Positions 11,801 through 20,893 of a stretch of 64,000 nucleotides of DNA are shown here, one piece after another. The first letter of the stretch is position 1, and each line of letters begins with the position of its first letter. The stretch comes from Herminiimonas fonticola. GTDB taxonomy: Bacteria > Pseudomonadota > Gammaproteobacteria > Burkholderiales > Burkholderiaceae_D. The notes beneath the pieces are model-generated. The model searched no databases, had not been told where the DNA came from, and saw only the letters and a list, made by a program, of their open reading frames with translations. The stretch covers positions 1,240,001 to 1,304,000 of the forward strand of contig NZ_PTLZ01000001.1 in the NCBI RefSeq assembly GCF_003293745.1, written 5' to 3'. Both the position numbers and the translations under genes were made by a program.

Positions 11801-11828
11801 CTTGAAATATCAGCCGGCGTCCCTATTT
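11801..11828 (+). promoter_or_regulatory. Sigma-32-like heat-shock promoter of htpX
   Basis: cttgaaa (11801-11807, perfect -35) and ccctattt (11821-11828, one mismatch to CCCCATTT) are separated by 13 bases. The predicted start lies near 11836, giving a leader of about 28 bases that contains the ribosome binding site ctggaga before the htpX ATG. Confidence 0.75.
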
Positions 11829-11863
11829 ATCCTACGCATCTAATTCCCTCTGGAGATTATTGA

Positions 11864-12736
11864 ATGAAACGAATTATCCTCTTCGTCGCAACGAACATTG
11901 CCGTCATCGCAGTGATGTCGATTGTTTTGTCGCTGCTGGGTGTGGATCGCTTTATTTCACAAGCCGGTTTGAACCTGCCTATGCTGCTGGTGTTTTCGCT
12001 GGTAGTGGGTTTTACTGGTTCCATCATCTCGCTGCTGATCAGCAAACCTATGGCGAAATGGTCGACAGGCGCGCGTGTCATCGATGCACCTTCGTCGAGC
12101 ACAGAGTTGTGGCTGATCGACTCAGTACGCAAATTGTCGGAACGCGCAGGTATCGCGATGCCTGAAGTCGCTGTGTATGACGGCGAGCCGAATGCGTTTG
12201 CAACCGGCGCTTTCAAAAATTCTGCTCTCGTTGCTGTTTCGACAGGTCTGCTGCAAAGCATGACCAAGGAAGAAGTCGAGGCTGTTCTGGCGCATGAAGT
12301 TGCCCACGTCGCGAATGGCGATATGGTAACAATGACCTTGGTGCAAGGCGTGGTGAATACCTTCGTCGTGTTCCTGTCACGCGTGGTCGGTTACTTTGTC
12401 GATCGTGCCATTTCGAAAGACAACAACAGCGGTCAGGGTATCGGCTACACGGTCACAGTGATTGTCTCGCAGATCGTGTTCGGTATCGCTGCTTCGGTAA
12501 TCGTTGCATGGTTCTCGCGCCATCGCGAATTCCGCGCTGATGCTGGTGCTGCAAAATTGCTCGGCAGCCCGCAACCTATGATGAATGCGCTGGCACGTCT
12601 GGGCGGCATTACGCCTTCCAGTTTGCCGGAAGGTTTGGCTTCGCTGGGTATCAATGACAAACCTGGATTCATGTCTTTGTTTTCCAGCCATCCGCCGATA
12701 GAACAACGTATCGCTGCCTTGCGCGAAATTCGCTGA
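11864..12736 (+). CDS. htpX: Inner-membrane zinc metalloprotease HtpX
   Basis: A 290-residue M48-family protease that degrades misfolded inner-membrane proteins together with FtsH. Two N-terminal transmembrane helices lie at about 4-22 and 33-55. The zinc motif [11 protein letters not shown] carries HExxH at about residues 145-149. Two further hydrophobic segments follow (about 158-178 and 195-220), with the third zinc ligand glutamate in the [15 protein letters not shown] block. The C-terminus is [14 protein letters not shown], as in the family. The ATG at 11864 has a good ribosome binding site. The sigma-32-like promoter upstream fits its role in membrane-protein quality control. Confidence 0.96.
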   Translation: MKRIILFVATNIAVIAVMSIVLSLLGVDRFISQAGLNLPMLLVFSLVVGFTGSIISLLISKPMAKWSTGARVIDAPSSSTELWLIDSVRKLSERAGIAMPEVAVYDGEPNAFATGAFKNSALVAVSTGLLQSMTKEEVEAVLAHEVAHVANGDMVTMTLVQGVVNTFVVFLSRVVGYFVDRAISKDNNSGQGIGYTVTVIVSQIVFGIAASVIVAWFSRHREFRADAGAAKLLGSPQPMMNALARLGGITPSSLPEGLASLGINDKPGFMSLFSSHPPIEQRIAALREIR

Positions 12737-12803
12737 TTCTCTCAATAAGTAGGCATACGACGGCGACCAGATGGTCGCCGTATTTCTTGGGTTTTATTAT
12801 TTC

Positions 12804-13427
12804 ATGAGCCAATTTTTTCAGATACACCCGGACAATCCGCAGCAGCGCTTGATTAATCAAGCCGTGCAGATTATCAAAGAGGGCGGCATCGTCGCGATGC
12901 CTACCGACTCCTGCTATGCGCTGGTTTGCCATCTTGATGACAAGGATGCGGTGACGCGCCTGCGTCGGATACGCAATGTCGATGACAAGCATCACCTGAC
13001 TTTGCTGTGTCGTGACCTGAGTGAAATCGCTCTGTATGCGAAAGTCGATAACCAGCAATATCGTTTGCTGAAAGCGGCAACGCCGGGTTCCTACACTTTT
13101 ATTCTGGAAGCAACCAAGGAAGTACCGCGCCGCCTGAGTCATCCTTCACGCAAAACCATAGGTTTGCGCGTACCGGAAAACCGGATTGTGCATGCGGTGC
13201 TGGAAGAATTGAGGCAGCCCTTGTTAGGTACGACCTTGATTTTGCCGAATGAAAATGAACCTCTGACAGATCCGGAAGAAGTACGTGATCGCTTGGCCAA
13301 GGTGGTCGATTTGGTGATCGATGGTGGCGCATGCAGCCTGGAGCCGACCACGGTCATAGATCTGACTGGCCCCGAACCCGTGCTGCAGCGGCAAGGGCGC
13401 GGCGATGCATCGCCATTCGGTCTTTAA
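12804..13427 (+). CDS. YciO/YrdC/Sua5-family L-threonylcarbamoyladenylate synthase-like protein
   Basis: A 207-residue protein of the Sua5/YciO/YrdC family, which makes threonylcarbamoyl-AMP for the t6A modification of ANN-decoding tRNAs. Motifs seen are GGIVAMPTDSCYALVCHL, RIRNVDDKHHLTLLCRDLSE, PGSYTFILEAT and RTIGLRVPEN-like sequence. The overall form (SQFFQIHPDNPQQRLINQAV start) is closest to the YciO branch, whose enzymatic role is less certain than that of TsaC/Sua5. The start at 12804 was chosen since the family begins MSQFF; an upstream TTG/ATG frame extension to 12771 is not supported. It lies between htpX and the M50 protease gene. Confidence 0.87.
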   Translation: MSQFFQIHPDNPQQRLINQAVQIIKEGGIVAMPTDSCYALVCHLDDKDAVTRLRRIRNVDDKHHLTLLCRDLSEIALYAKVDNQQYRLLKAATPGSYTFILEATKEVPRRLSHPSRKTIGLRVPENRIVHAVLEELRQPLLGTTLILPNENEPLTDPEEVRDRLAKVVDLVIDGGACSLEPTTVIDLTGPEPVLQRQGRGDASPFGL

Positions 13428-13575
13428 ATCGTTTTCTCAATCGAGGCTGGGTAGTGTATTCAGCCTTCTTTTCCTCCTTGTGTCTACGCTACTGTATCCG
13501 TGACCAGCCTGCTGGCATGCAATTGCTTTGTTTGCCGCCGCAAATTGCAGCCTTCCCTCTGATAAAATCCTGCCC

Positions 13576-14232
13576 ATGAACGAACTCGTCCAAACTTTTG
13601 CTGTTTATGCGTTGCCGATTGTCTTTGCAATCACGCTGCACGAAGCAGCACATGCTTACGCCGCCAAATACTTCGGTGATACGACTGCTTATGCGCAAGG
13701 TCGCATGAGCATGAATCCACTCAAGCACATCGACCCTATCGGGACTTTGCTGATTCCTATCGTGCTGTATTTCGTCGGCAGTCCGTTTCTGTTTGGCTAC
13801 GCGAAGCCGGTTCCGGTCAATTTCGGCAATCTGCGTAATCCAAAAAAGCAGATGGCTTTTGTCGCGCTGGCCGGGCCACTGGCTAATCTGGCGATGGCGC
13901 TGATGTGGCTGGTGCTGATGATCTTCCTGCATGCCTTTAATTCCGGCGAAGAGTTCTTTATGCGCATGGCTCAAGCCGGCGTGCTGACCAATCTGGTGAT
14001 TTTTGCCTTCAATATGTTCCCGATTCCACCACTGGATGGCGGACGCATCATGACCAGCATCCTGCCGCATAAATATGCGTATAAATTTGCACAACTGGAG
14101 CCGTATGGTTTCTTTATCGTGCTGGGATTAATGTTTTTGAACGTGCTGCACTTCTGGATGGGGCCGGTCATGGGAATTGCCAAAACTGGTTTGCTGCTGC
14201 TTGTATCTCCCCTTACTTTTTTTCTGAACTGA
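13576..14232 (+). CDS. Site-2 protease-like M50 family metallopeptidase
   Basis: A 218-residue polytopic membrane protein. The zinc motif HEAAHAYAA (HExxH) lies in the first transmembrane segment (about residue 20). The second motif NMFPIPPLDGGRI, which supplies the Asp ligand, lies near 150. At least four hydrophobic helices are apparent, and no PDZ domain is present, so this is the short 'FPPLDGG' type found in many bacteria next to trpS. The start at 13576 (MNELVQTFAVY) is chosen over an upstream ATG at 13528. trpS begins 6 bases after the stop, so they are probably co-transcribed. The substrate is unknown. Confidence 0.88.
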   Translation: MNELVQTFAVYALPIVFAITLHEAAHAYAAKYFGDTTAYAQGRMSMNPLKHIDPIGTLLIPIVLYFVGSPFLFGYAKPVPVNFGNLRNPKKQMAFVALAGPLANLAMALMWLVLMIFLHAFNSGEEFFMRMAQAGVLTNLVIFAFNMFPIPPLDGGRIMTSILPHKYAYKFAQLEPYGFFIVLGLMFLNVLHFWMGPVMGIAKTGLLLLVSPLTFFLN

Positions 14233-14238
14233 GTTTTT

Positions 14239-15444
14239 ATGTCTATTGATCGCGTTGTTTCCGGTATGCGCCCGACAGGCGCGATGCATCTTGGCCACTA
14301 TCACGGTGCGCTGAAGAATTGGATCAAACTGCAATCTGAAGTGCCTTGCCTGTTCTTCGTCGCCGATTGGCATGCACTGACGACGCATTACGACGATCCG
14401 AGCATCATCGAAAGTAGTACCTGGGAAATGCTGATCGACTGGCTGGCGGCCGGTATTGATCCAAATAAATCGAGCCTGTTCATTCAATCGCAAGTGGTCG
14501 AGCATGCCGAGTTGCATTTGCTGCTATCGATGATCACGCCACTGGGTTGGCTGGAACGTGTGCCGACCTATAAAGACCAGCAGGAAAAATTGTCGGAACG
14601 CGATCTCGCGACTTACGGCTTTCTCGGTTACCCCTTGTTGCAAGCGGCAGACGTATTGATTTATCGCGCGACGCAGGTACCGGTGGGCGCCGATCAGATT
14701 CCACATATCGAAATGATGCGTGAAATTGCGCGCCGCTTTAACCATCTGTACGGCAAGGAAAAAGGCTTTGAAGAAAAAGTCGCCGACACATTGAAGAAAT
14801 TGAGCGGCAAGCAAGGCAAGCAGTACAAGGAATTGCGCACTGCGTATCAAGAACAGGGCAATGCCGAAGCTTTGGGCTGGGCGAAAACCTTGCTGGATAG
14901 CGTGCAAAGCATCAGCGAAACCGATCGCGAGCGCCTGTTCGGTTATTTGGCCGGCACCCGCAAACAGATTTTGCTCGAACCACAAGCACGTCTTACGGAA
15001 GCATCGCGTATGCCGGGGCTCGATGGACAAAAAATGTCCAAGAGCTATGGCAATTCGATTACCTTGCGTGAAGACAAAGAGAGTTTGACCAAGAAAATCC
15101 GTACGATGCCGACCGATCCTGCGCGTGTGCGTCGCACCGACGTTGGTGATCCGGAAAAATGCCCGGTTTGGCAATTGCACCTGGTGTATTCCGATGCGCC
15201 GACCAAGGAGTGGGTAGTCAAAGGTTGTACATCAGCTGGCATTGGTTGCATTGAATGCAAACAGCCAGTGATCGACGGCGTGCTGAAAGAGCAGGAGCCT
15301 ATGCGTGAACGTGCGCAGAAATACATCGACGATCCATCGCTGGTGCGTGCAATTGTCGCCGACGGGCGCGACAAGGCACGTGCGCTGGCGCAGGAAACCA
15401 TGCGCGAAGTACGTGACGCGATGGGTTTGGGTTACCGCTCATGA
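14239..15444 (+). CDS. trpS: Tryptophanyl-tRNA synthetase
   Basis: A 401-residue class Ic aminoacyl-tRNA synthetase that charges tRNA-Trp. The ATP-binding HIGH-type motif occurs as GAMHLGHYHGA and the KMSKS motif as GQKMSKSYGNS, about 270 residues in. The enzyme is longer than the ~330-residue E. coli form, with an insertion after residue 160, as in a group of betaproteobacterial enzymes. It sits 6 bases after the M50 protease gene, and its end overlaps the following methyltransferase start by four bases (ATGA), indicating translational coupling. Confidence 0.96.
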   Translation: MSIDRVVSGMRPTGAMHLGHYHGALKNWIKLQSEVPCLFFVADWHALTTHYDDPSIIESSTWEMLIDWLAAGIDPNKSSLFIQSQVVEHAELHLLLSMITPLGWLERVPTYKDQQEKLSERDLATYGFLGYPLLQAADVLIYRATQVPVGADQIPHIEMMREIARRFNHLYGKEKGFEEKVADTLKKLSGKQGKQYKELRTAYQEQGNAEALGWAKTLLDSVQSISETDRERLFGYLAGTRKQILLEPQARLTEASRMPGLDGQKMSKSYGNSITLREDKESLTKKIRTMPTDPARVRRTDVGDPEKCPVWQLHLVYSDAPTKEWVVKGCTSAGIGCIECKQPVIDGVLKEQEPMRERAQKYIDDPSLVRAIVADGRDKARALAQETMREVRDAMGLGYRS

Positions 15445-16034
15445 GTGCCGACGGCAAAAATGCAGTAGTGCACGATGCCGATTCACATTTGATTTCGAAG
15501 CCGTCGGCCTGGGTGACACGTTTTACCCACTTGATTCCATCCGGCGAAGTACTGGATCTCGCCTCTGGTGCCGGACGTCACAGCCGCTGGCTGGCAGGGC
15601 AGGGACATCCTGTGTTGGCGGTGGATCGCAATGCCGATGCACTGGCTTTAGCAGCTGGAGAAGGTATCCAGACCCAGCAAGTGGATCTGGAAAACGGCAA
15701 TCCGTGGCCATTTGCCGCAGAACGTTTTGCCGGTGTGGTCGTGGTGAACTATCTGCATAGACCGCTGTGGACGAAGATGATCGCCAGTCTGGCAATCGAC
15801 GGCATCCTTATCTATGAAACTTTCGCACTGGGGAATGAGCAATTTGGCAAGCCGTCGAATCCGGATTTTTTACTGCGACATGGTGAATTGCTGGAAATCA
15901 CGCACAGTCACGGTTTGCAGGTAATTGCCTATGAAGATGGCTATATCGATACGCCAAAACCGGCCATGGTGCAAAGAATCTGCGCCATCAAGAGCCGCCA
16001 CCGCCTGCCACCGGAAAATCTTCGCTTAATTTGA
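15441..16034 (+). CDS. Class I SAM-dependent methyltransferase, unknown substrate
   Basis: A 197-residue Rossmann-fold methyltransferase. The SAM-binding motif I is VLDLASGAGRHSRWLA (about 34-49), followed by the acidic motif LAVDRNADAL and the VVVVNYLHRPLW block that corresponds to motif IV. It most resembles the TehB/UbiE-like 'methyltransferase domain 25' proteins, but the substrate cannot be named. The start ATG overlaps the trpS stop (ATGA), so it is translated from the trpS message. dapA begins about 80 bases downstream with its own likely promoter. Confidence 0.85.
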   Translation: MSADGKNAVVHDADSHLISKPSAWVTRFTHLIPSGEVLDLASGAGRHSRWLAGQGHPVLAVDRNADALALAAGEGIQTQQVDLENGNPWPFAAERFAGVVVVNYLHRPLWTKMIASLAIDGILIYETFALGNEQFGKPSNPDFLLRHGELLEITHSHGLQVIAYEDGYIDTPKPAMVQRICAIKSRHRLPPENLRLI

Positions 16035-16117
16035 TCTGCGTCTGAGCAAGACTGCACCACACAAGCGGGCGATCCGCTACAATCTAATATTCTCCAATTT
16101 TTCGTTCACACACTATT

Positions 16118-16996
16118 ATGATTCAGGGCAGCATAGTCGCAATCGTTACTCCCATGCACGCGGACGGCTCACTCGATTTGCCGGGTCTGCGCAAATTGAT
16201 CGATTGGCATATCGCCGAAGGTACGGACGGCATCGTGATCGTCGGGACCACAGGTGAATCGCCTACCGTTTCGGTTGATGAACATTGCGAGCTGATTCGC
16301 GTCGCGGTTGACCATACTGCCAAGCGTATTCCTATCATTGCCGGCACAGGCGGCAACTCCACTTCCGAAGCGATTGAACTGACCCAGTTTGCCAAAGACG
16401 TGGGCGCGGATGCTTCTTTGCTGGTTGTTCCTTACTACAATCGTCCGACGCAAGAAGGCATGTATCAGCACTTCAAAAAAATCGCCGAAGCGGTTGATCT
16501 GCCGGCTATTCTGTATAACGTGCCTGGTCGTACTGTCGCCGATATGGCAAATGAAACGATCCTGCGTCTGGCGCAAATTCCAGGCGTGATCGGTGTCAAG
16601 GATGCGACCGGCAATATCGCTCGTGGCGCAGACCTGATGCGTTTGAAACCGGCAGAGTTCGCGGTTTATTCCGGCGACGATGCTACTGCAATGGCACTGA
16701 TGTTTTGCGGAGCAAAAGGCAATATTTCAGTGACGGCGAATATCGCGCCACGTGGCATGCATGAGCTGTGCGATGCCGCGATGAATCAGCGCGTTGCCGA
16801 AGCAATTTCCATCAATAACAAGCTGTTCCCATTGCATAACAAGCTCTTCGTCGAACCGAATCCTGTTCCATTGAAATGGGCAATGGCGGAAATCGGCCTC
16901 ATCCCACCGGGCATGCGTTTGCCTATCGTGCCACTGGCTGCGGAATACCATGATGTCGTGCGCGCGGCGATGCGTGAATCGGGTGTATTACAATAA
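16118..16996 (+). CDS. dapA: 4-hydroxy-tetrahydrodipicolinate synthase
   Basis: A 292-residue TIM-barrel enzyme that condenses aspartate semialdehyde and pyruvate, the first committed step of lysine and meso-diaminopimelate synthesis. Signature blocks are GTTGESPT near residue 45, [24 protein letters not shown] with the catalytic tyrosine (about 107-109 and 133), and [10 protein letters not shown] with the Schiff-base lysine at about 161. Length and start match the family. It is followed by bamC, the common dapA-bamC arrangement. A tacaat -10-like hexamer lies at 16078-16083. Confidence 0.97.
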   Translation: MIQGSIVAIVTPMHADGSLDLPGLRKLIDWHIAEGTDGIVIVGTTGESPTVSVDEHCELIRVAVDHTAKRIPIIAGTGGNSTSEAIELTQFAKDVGADASLLVVPYYNRPTQEGMYQHFKKIAEAVDLPAILYNVPGRTVADMANETILRLAQIPGVIGVKDATGNIARGADLMRLKPAEFAVYSGDDATAMALMFCGAKGNISVTANIAPRGMHELCDAAMNQRVAEAISINNKLFPLHNKLFVEPNPVPLKWAMAEIGLIPPGMRLPIVPLAAEYHDVVRAAMRESGVLQ

Positions 16997-17079
16997 GCCT
17001 CGATTTGGCGCCAGCATCTGAAGTTACCTGCTGAACAGACTTTTTAAGTATTCACTTTATTACTCGGAAGATTTCTTAC

Positions 17080-18231
17080 ATGGCTCAAAGCAGCTTCGCA
17101 AAACGTGGAATGATTTACGTGCTCGCGCTCACCGGCCTGGCTGGATGCAGCTCCATCAATTCCATGCTGGAACCAGGACGCATCGATTATAAAAGCGAGG
17201 TCAAGAAGACGCCTACGCTGGAAATCCCGCCGGACCTGACGCAGCTGCAACGTGAAAATCGTTACGCATTGCCGGATTCCAATCGTGGCACAGCAACTGC
17301 ATCTGCCTACAATCAGCAACAAGGTACGCGTCCAGCCGAGCAGGCTGCCACGGTTGCACCTAAAGCATTGTCGGATGTACGCGTAGAGCGCGATGGTTCG
17401 CAACGCTGGCTGGTCGTCAATCAACCACCTGAAGTATTGTGGCCGCAAATCAAGGATTTCTGGCAGGACAATGGTTTTCTGATCAGCCTTGATGCGCCGC
17501 AAACTGGCGTGATGGAAACTGACTGGGCAGAAAACCGCGCAAAAATTCCACAAGATTTTCTTCGCAATTCGCTCGGCAAGATTTTCGACTCGCTCTATTC
17601 AACCGGTGAGCGCGATAAATTTCGTACCCGTCTTGAACGTCGTGGCGATGGCGCGACTGAAGTCTATGTCAGCCACCGTGGTGCCGAAGAAGTCTTGACC
17701 GGCACAGACAAGGAAACCACAGTATGGACCGCACGTCCTTCTGATCCGGATCTGGAAGCTGAATTCCTGTCGCGCCTGATGATTCAGCTCGGCGTTGAAG
17801 GTACGCGTGCCAAAGCTGCTGTTGCGAATGTTGCCGCGCAATCCTCGCGTGCAAAAATGATCAAAAGCGCTAACGCTAGTTACGTTCAGGTTGACGAAGG
17901 TTTTGATCGTGCATGGCGTCGCGTAGGTTTGGCGCTGGATCGTGTCGGCTTTACCGTTGAAGATCGAGACCGTACGCAAGGTTTGTACTTCGTACGTTAT
18001 GTCGATCAAGGTGACGATGCCAAGAACACCGAGAAAAAAGGCTTCTTCAGCAACCTGTTCACCTTCGGTGGTTCCAAAACTGAAAAAGACAAGGCTGCTA
18101 CCCGTTATCGCATCTCCGTCAAGGGCGCTACCGATTCCAGCCAGATTTCTGTTCAGAACAATGATGGCAAACCGGAAGCGTCGAAAACCGGTGAAAAAAT
18201 CCTGACTTTGTTGAACGAACAACTGAAGTAA
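17080..18231 (+). CDS. bamC: Outer-membrane protein assembly factor BamC (NlpB)
   Basis: A 383-residue lipoprotein of the BAM complex, which inserts beta-barrel proteins into the outer membrane. The N-terminal signal ends in the lipobox LAGCSS (Cys at about 23). The NlpB/DapX domain follows: DYKSEVKKTPTLEIPPDLT, RVERDGSQRWLVV, the helix-grip repeats PPEVLWPQIKDFWQDNGF and GFDRAWRRVGLALDRVGF, and an EVYVSHRGAEEVL segment. Two copies of the helix-grip domain are therefore present, as in E. coli BamC. It lies 83 bases after dapA, as in many proteobacteria. Confidence 0.93.
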   Translation: MAQSSFAKRGMIYVLALTGLAGCSSINSMLEPGRIDYKSEVKKTPTLEIPPDLTQLQRENRYALPDSNRGTATASAYNQQQGTRPAEQAATVAPKALSDVRVERDGSQRWLVVNQPPEVLWPQIKDFWQDNGFLISLDAPQTGVMETDWAENRAKIPQDFLRNSLGKIFDSLYSTGERDKFRTRLERRGDGATEVYVSHRGAEEVLTGTDKETTVWTARPSDPDLEAEFLSRLMIQLGVEGTRAKAAVANVAAQSSRAKMIKSANASYVQVDEGFDRAWRRVGLALDRVGFTVEDRDRTQGLYFVRYVDQGDDAKNTEKKGFFSNLFTFGGSKTEKDKAATRYRISVKGATDSSQISVQNNDGKPEASKTGEKILTLLNEQLK

Positions 18232-18271
18232 AAGCGGACTTGATTTTTCCTGCGACTGCTGAGGTATCACG

Positions 18272-19051
18272 GTGAAGTTTGCCAGTCTCGGCAGTGGTAG
18301 CGAAGGAAACGCCTTACTCATTTCTACCCAATCCGGCACGACTAGCACCACAGTCATGCTGGATTGCGGCTTCGGCATTCGGGAAACCGAACGCCGTCTC
18401 GAACGACTGCAGATGACACCTGCCGATCTGGCCGGCATCATCGTTACTCACGAACATCAAGACCATGTTGGCGGCGTATTCAAGTTTGCGCGGCGTCATC
18501 GCCTGCCGGTGTGGCTTACCTTCGGCACTTATCAAGCAACTCGCGATCGTTGCGACGATGTGGATATTCATTTCTGTCGAGATGGTGGCATTTTCTCAAT
18601 TGGCGATCTGGAGCTGTCTCCATACACGGTGCCGCATGATGCGCGCGAGCCGGTGCAGTATGTGGCAAGCAATGGAGCCTTGAGGCTGGGCGTGTTGACC
18701 GATGCTGGCCATGCGACTGCGCATTTGATTACCGAGCTGGCTGCTTGCGATGCCTTGATGCTGGAATGTAACCATGATCGCCAGATGCTGCGTGATTCCA
18801 CTTATCCTCCATCGCTGAAGCAGCGCATAGGCGGCGATTACGGACATTTATCGAATCAGACGGCCAGTGAAATTCTGAGCGAGCTGGATAAATCCCGGCT
18901 GAAACGTATAGTCGGCGCTCACCTGAGTCTTAAAAATAATACGCCTGAGCTTGCACGGACTGCATTAACAGACGTGGTCGCGGATAGCGTCGACGTGATG
19001 ATCGCATGTCAGGAAGAAGGATTTTTCTGGGTGAATGTGGCGGATAGATAA
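18272..19051 (+). CDS. MBL-fold metallo-hydrolase (YycJ/WalJ-like)
   Basis: A 259-residue metallo-beta-lactamase-fold protein. It opens with KFASLGSGSEGNALLI and has the metal motif THEHQDHVGG (HxHxDH at about 62-67), with further ligands in LTDAGHAT and VGAHLSLKNN. These features match the YycJ/WalJ group, predicted nucleases or phosphoesterases implicated in DNA repair in some bacteria. The start is GTG at 18272, preceded by gctgagg; the conserved N-terminus begins at once, so no other start is plausible. It lies 40 bases after bamC. Confidence 0.87.
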   Translation: MKFASLGSGSEGNALLISTQSGTTSTTVMLDCGFGIRETERRLERLQMTPADLAGIIVTHEHQDHVGGVFKFARRHRLPVWLTFGTYQATRDRCDDVDIHFCRDGGIFSIGDLELSPYTVPHDAREPVQYVASNGALRLGVLTDAGHATAHLITELAACDALMLECNHDRQMLRDSTYPPSLKQRIGGDYGHLSNQTASEILSELDKSRLKRIVGAHLSLKNNTPELARTALTDVVADSVDVMIACQEEGFFWVNVADR

Positions 19052-19102
19052 AGCTGGGTAGTACTTAGGATTTATTTCAATTGCTACTAACAAGAAAGAC
19101 AT

Positions 19103-19132
19103 AAAAAAAGCCGACCTGAGGGTCGGCTTTTT
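19103..19132. terminator. Bidirectional terminator between MBL hydrolase and Ala/Pro-rich lipoprotein
   Basis: Stem gccgacc (19110-19116) / ggtcggc (19121-19127), loop tgag, with an A-run to the left and a T-run to the right. Confidence 0.88.
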
Positions 19133-19151
19133 CATTCAGAAATAATCTGAA

Positions 19152-19379
19152 TTATTTAGCGGCTGGAGCTTCAGCTGCTGGTGCTGCAGGAGCTGCTGGA
19201 GCTTCAGCAGCTGGTGCTGCTGGAGCTTCAGCTGGAGCAGCTGCTGGTGCTGCTGGAGCTTCAGCAGCTGGTGCTGGAGCTGTAACTTCAGCTGCAGGAG
19301 CAGCTGGTGCTTCTTCTTTTTTCGAGCAAGCGGTCAAAGCGATAGCCAACAGGGATGCGATCAGCAGGGATTTTGTCAT
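19152..19379 (-). CDS. Low-complexity Ala/Pro/Glu lipoprotein
   Basis: A 75-residue protein with a lipoprotein signal peptide (lipobox LTAC, Cys at about 18) followed by SKKEE and then almost only alanine, proline and glutamate, built on EAPAAPAA-type repeats ending in AAK. The DNA shows the same repeat: a block containing ggagcttcagcagctggtgc occurs twice. Repeat-length variation is therefore possible. Such short lipoproteins are common in Oxalobacteraceae, but I know no defined function. The mature part would be an unstructured or polyproline-like surface or periplasmic tether. It is convergent with the MBL hydrolase and shares its terminator. Confidence 0.8.
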   Translation of the reverse strand: MTKSLLIASLLAIALTACSKKEEAPAAPAAEVTAPAPAAEAPAAPAAAPAEAPAAPAAEAPAAPAAPAAEAPAAK

Positions 19380-19673
19380 GATTATCTTTCAATAATAAGT
19401 CAGGGTTGATATTAATTTGCGATGAATAATTACCGGTAATTATCGCTCTATAGGGTGCTTCGTACGTATTTCGAACCAAATGCTGCGGTGCGATGAAACG
19501 AAACCTTCCTAACCGATAATTATAGCGCTTCTTTTTGCTTGTGACACAACACTTTTACATTTTGGTAAGTGTGCTGCCCTGATAATATTTATTCCCTGCC
19601 AAAATGGCCCTGATATACCTGATTCGAACGCGCTGGCAAACAGGTTACTTCCGGCAATTTCGCCCTTTTTACG

Positions 19674-20795
19674 CTATTGCAAAGTCAGCCAGCCGTCCTT
19701 GTACCAGGTATGCAAGGCATCAATAATGTCTTCTGATGCCGAGGCGATAATTACACCGTTCAAGGTTCGTTCATTGGCTAAAACTTGAAGAACTGCCAAG
19801 TCTTCTGGTCCAACTTCAAAAGAAGTACCGTTGATAAAGACGTAATTGTCGCGGTGCAGCATCTGAGTCTTGAGCGACAGTTTTACGCCATTTTTTCTGG
19901 CTTTCTGGATAAAACGGGTGCTTGTCAAAAGTGGTTCTGGCGCGTCGAAAAAGATGTGGGCTTTGGGTTCGGATAGATATTCGCCCAAAAACAGCGCGAT
20001 ATCTTCTTGCGTGAATCTGACCTTGTTCAATTCGGCGCTGACCCGGGACAGCATGGTATTGCTGATTTCGGCTTTGTGTTTCGGTAACTTCAAATCGGGA
20101 TCTGCATAGCGGCCGGGCAGGTATATCGTTTCTATCATCGACTCGAGGAATGCCTCCCCCAATTCCTGATATGAGGGCGCGCGGAAACCTATGGAATAAG
20201 TCATGCATTCGTCCATCGCTACGCCTTCATGCGCGTATTGCGGTGGCAGGTACAGCATATCGCCAGGAGCCAGAATGAATTCTTCTTCGGCCTTGAAGTT
20301 CTTCAATATCTTCAGCGGTACGTCGTCAACCAGCGTCAAATCTGTTTGCGCGCTAATGCGCCAGCGCCTATGCCCATGTGCCTGCAGCAGGAACACATCG
20401 TAGGAGTCGAAATGCGCACCGACACCGCCGGTTTCCGTCGCATAGCTGATCATCAGATCGTCCAGACGTGCATCCGGTACAAAATCGAATTGCCGCATCA
20501 ATGCATCAACTGCTTCATCGACCAGATTGACGCCTTGCACCAGCAAGGTCCAGTTTTTCTGTGCCAATGGAGGAACTTGCTCAAAAGGGCCGTTGTCCAT
20601 CTTCCAGTGCCGCTTTTCGTGTGTGATCAAGCGCGATTCAACCTCGTCGCTTTGAACCAGCTCGAATAGTTCTTCCCGAGAGAGTAAGGCTTTGAAGTCA
20701 GGGATTGCCTGGCGAATCACCAGGGGTTTTTTGTGCCAGTAGTCACGCAGAAATTCTGCGGCGGTAATGCCGCCTAAAAGAGTCAATTTTTTCAT
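19674..20795 (-). CDS. roxA: JmjC/cupin-domain ribosomal protein L16 arginine hydroxylase (YcfD/RoxA-like)
   Basis: A 373-residue Fe(II)/2-oxoglutarate oxygenase of the cupin_8/JmjC group; E. coli YcfD hydroxylates an arginine of ribosomal protein L16. The iron motif HxD is seen in GAHFDSYDVFLLQ, the distal histidine in LPPQYAHEGVA, and the family opening FLRDYWHKKPLVIRQA is near residue 13. The winged-helix-like C-terminal domain is present (EVGPEDLAVLQVLANERTL). The start at 20795 (MKKLTLLGG) is preferred over an ATG at 20843, which would overlap the divergent slyD promoter area. It is divergent from slyD. Confidence 0.88.
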   Translation of the reverse strand: MKKLTLLGGITAAEFLRDYWHKKPLVIRQAIPDFKALLSREELFELVQSDEVESRLITHEKRHWKMDNGPFEQVPPLAQKNWTLLVQGVNLVDEAVDALMRQFDFVPDARLDDLMISYATETGGVGAHFDSYDVFLLQAHGHRRWRISAQTDLTLVDDVPLKILKNFKAEEEFILAPGDMLYLPPQYAHEGVAMDECMTYSIGFRAPSYQELGEAFLESMIETIYLPGRYADPDLKLPKHKAEISNTMLSRVSAELNKVRFTQEDIALFLGEYLSEPKAHIFFDAPEPLLTSTRFIQKARKNGVKLSLKTQMLHRDNYVFINGTSFEVGPEDLAVLQVLANERTLNGVIIASASEDIIDALHTWYKDGWLTLQ

Positions 20796-20893
20796 GACGT
20801 CATTATATAGGCAGGCCTCGCAGCGCAGAAGCCAGGTATTCATCTCATATCGTCACGGGTATAATGGCGACCACACAAAATGAAAGGATCATC

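Noticed and set aside
19621-19629. gattcgaac, which resembles the T-arm of a tRNA on the minus strand
   Set aside because: No acceptor or anticodon arms and no CCA end could be formed around it.
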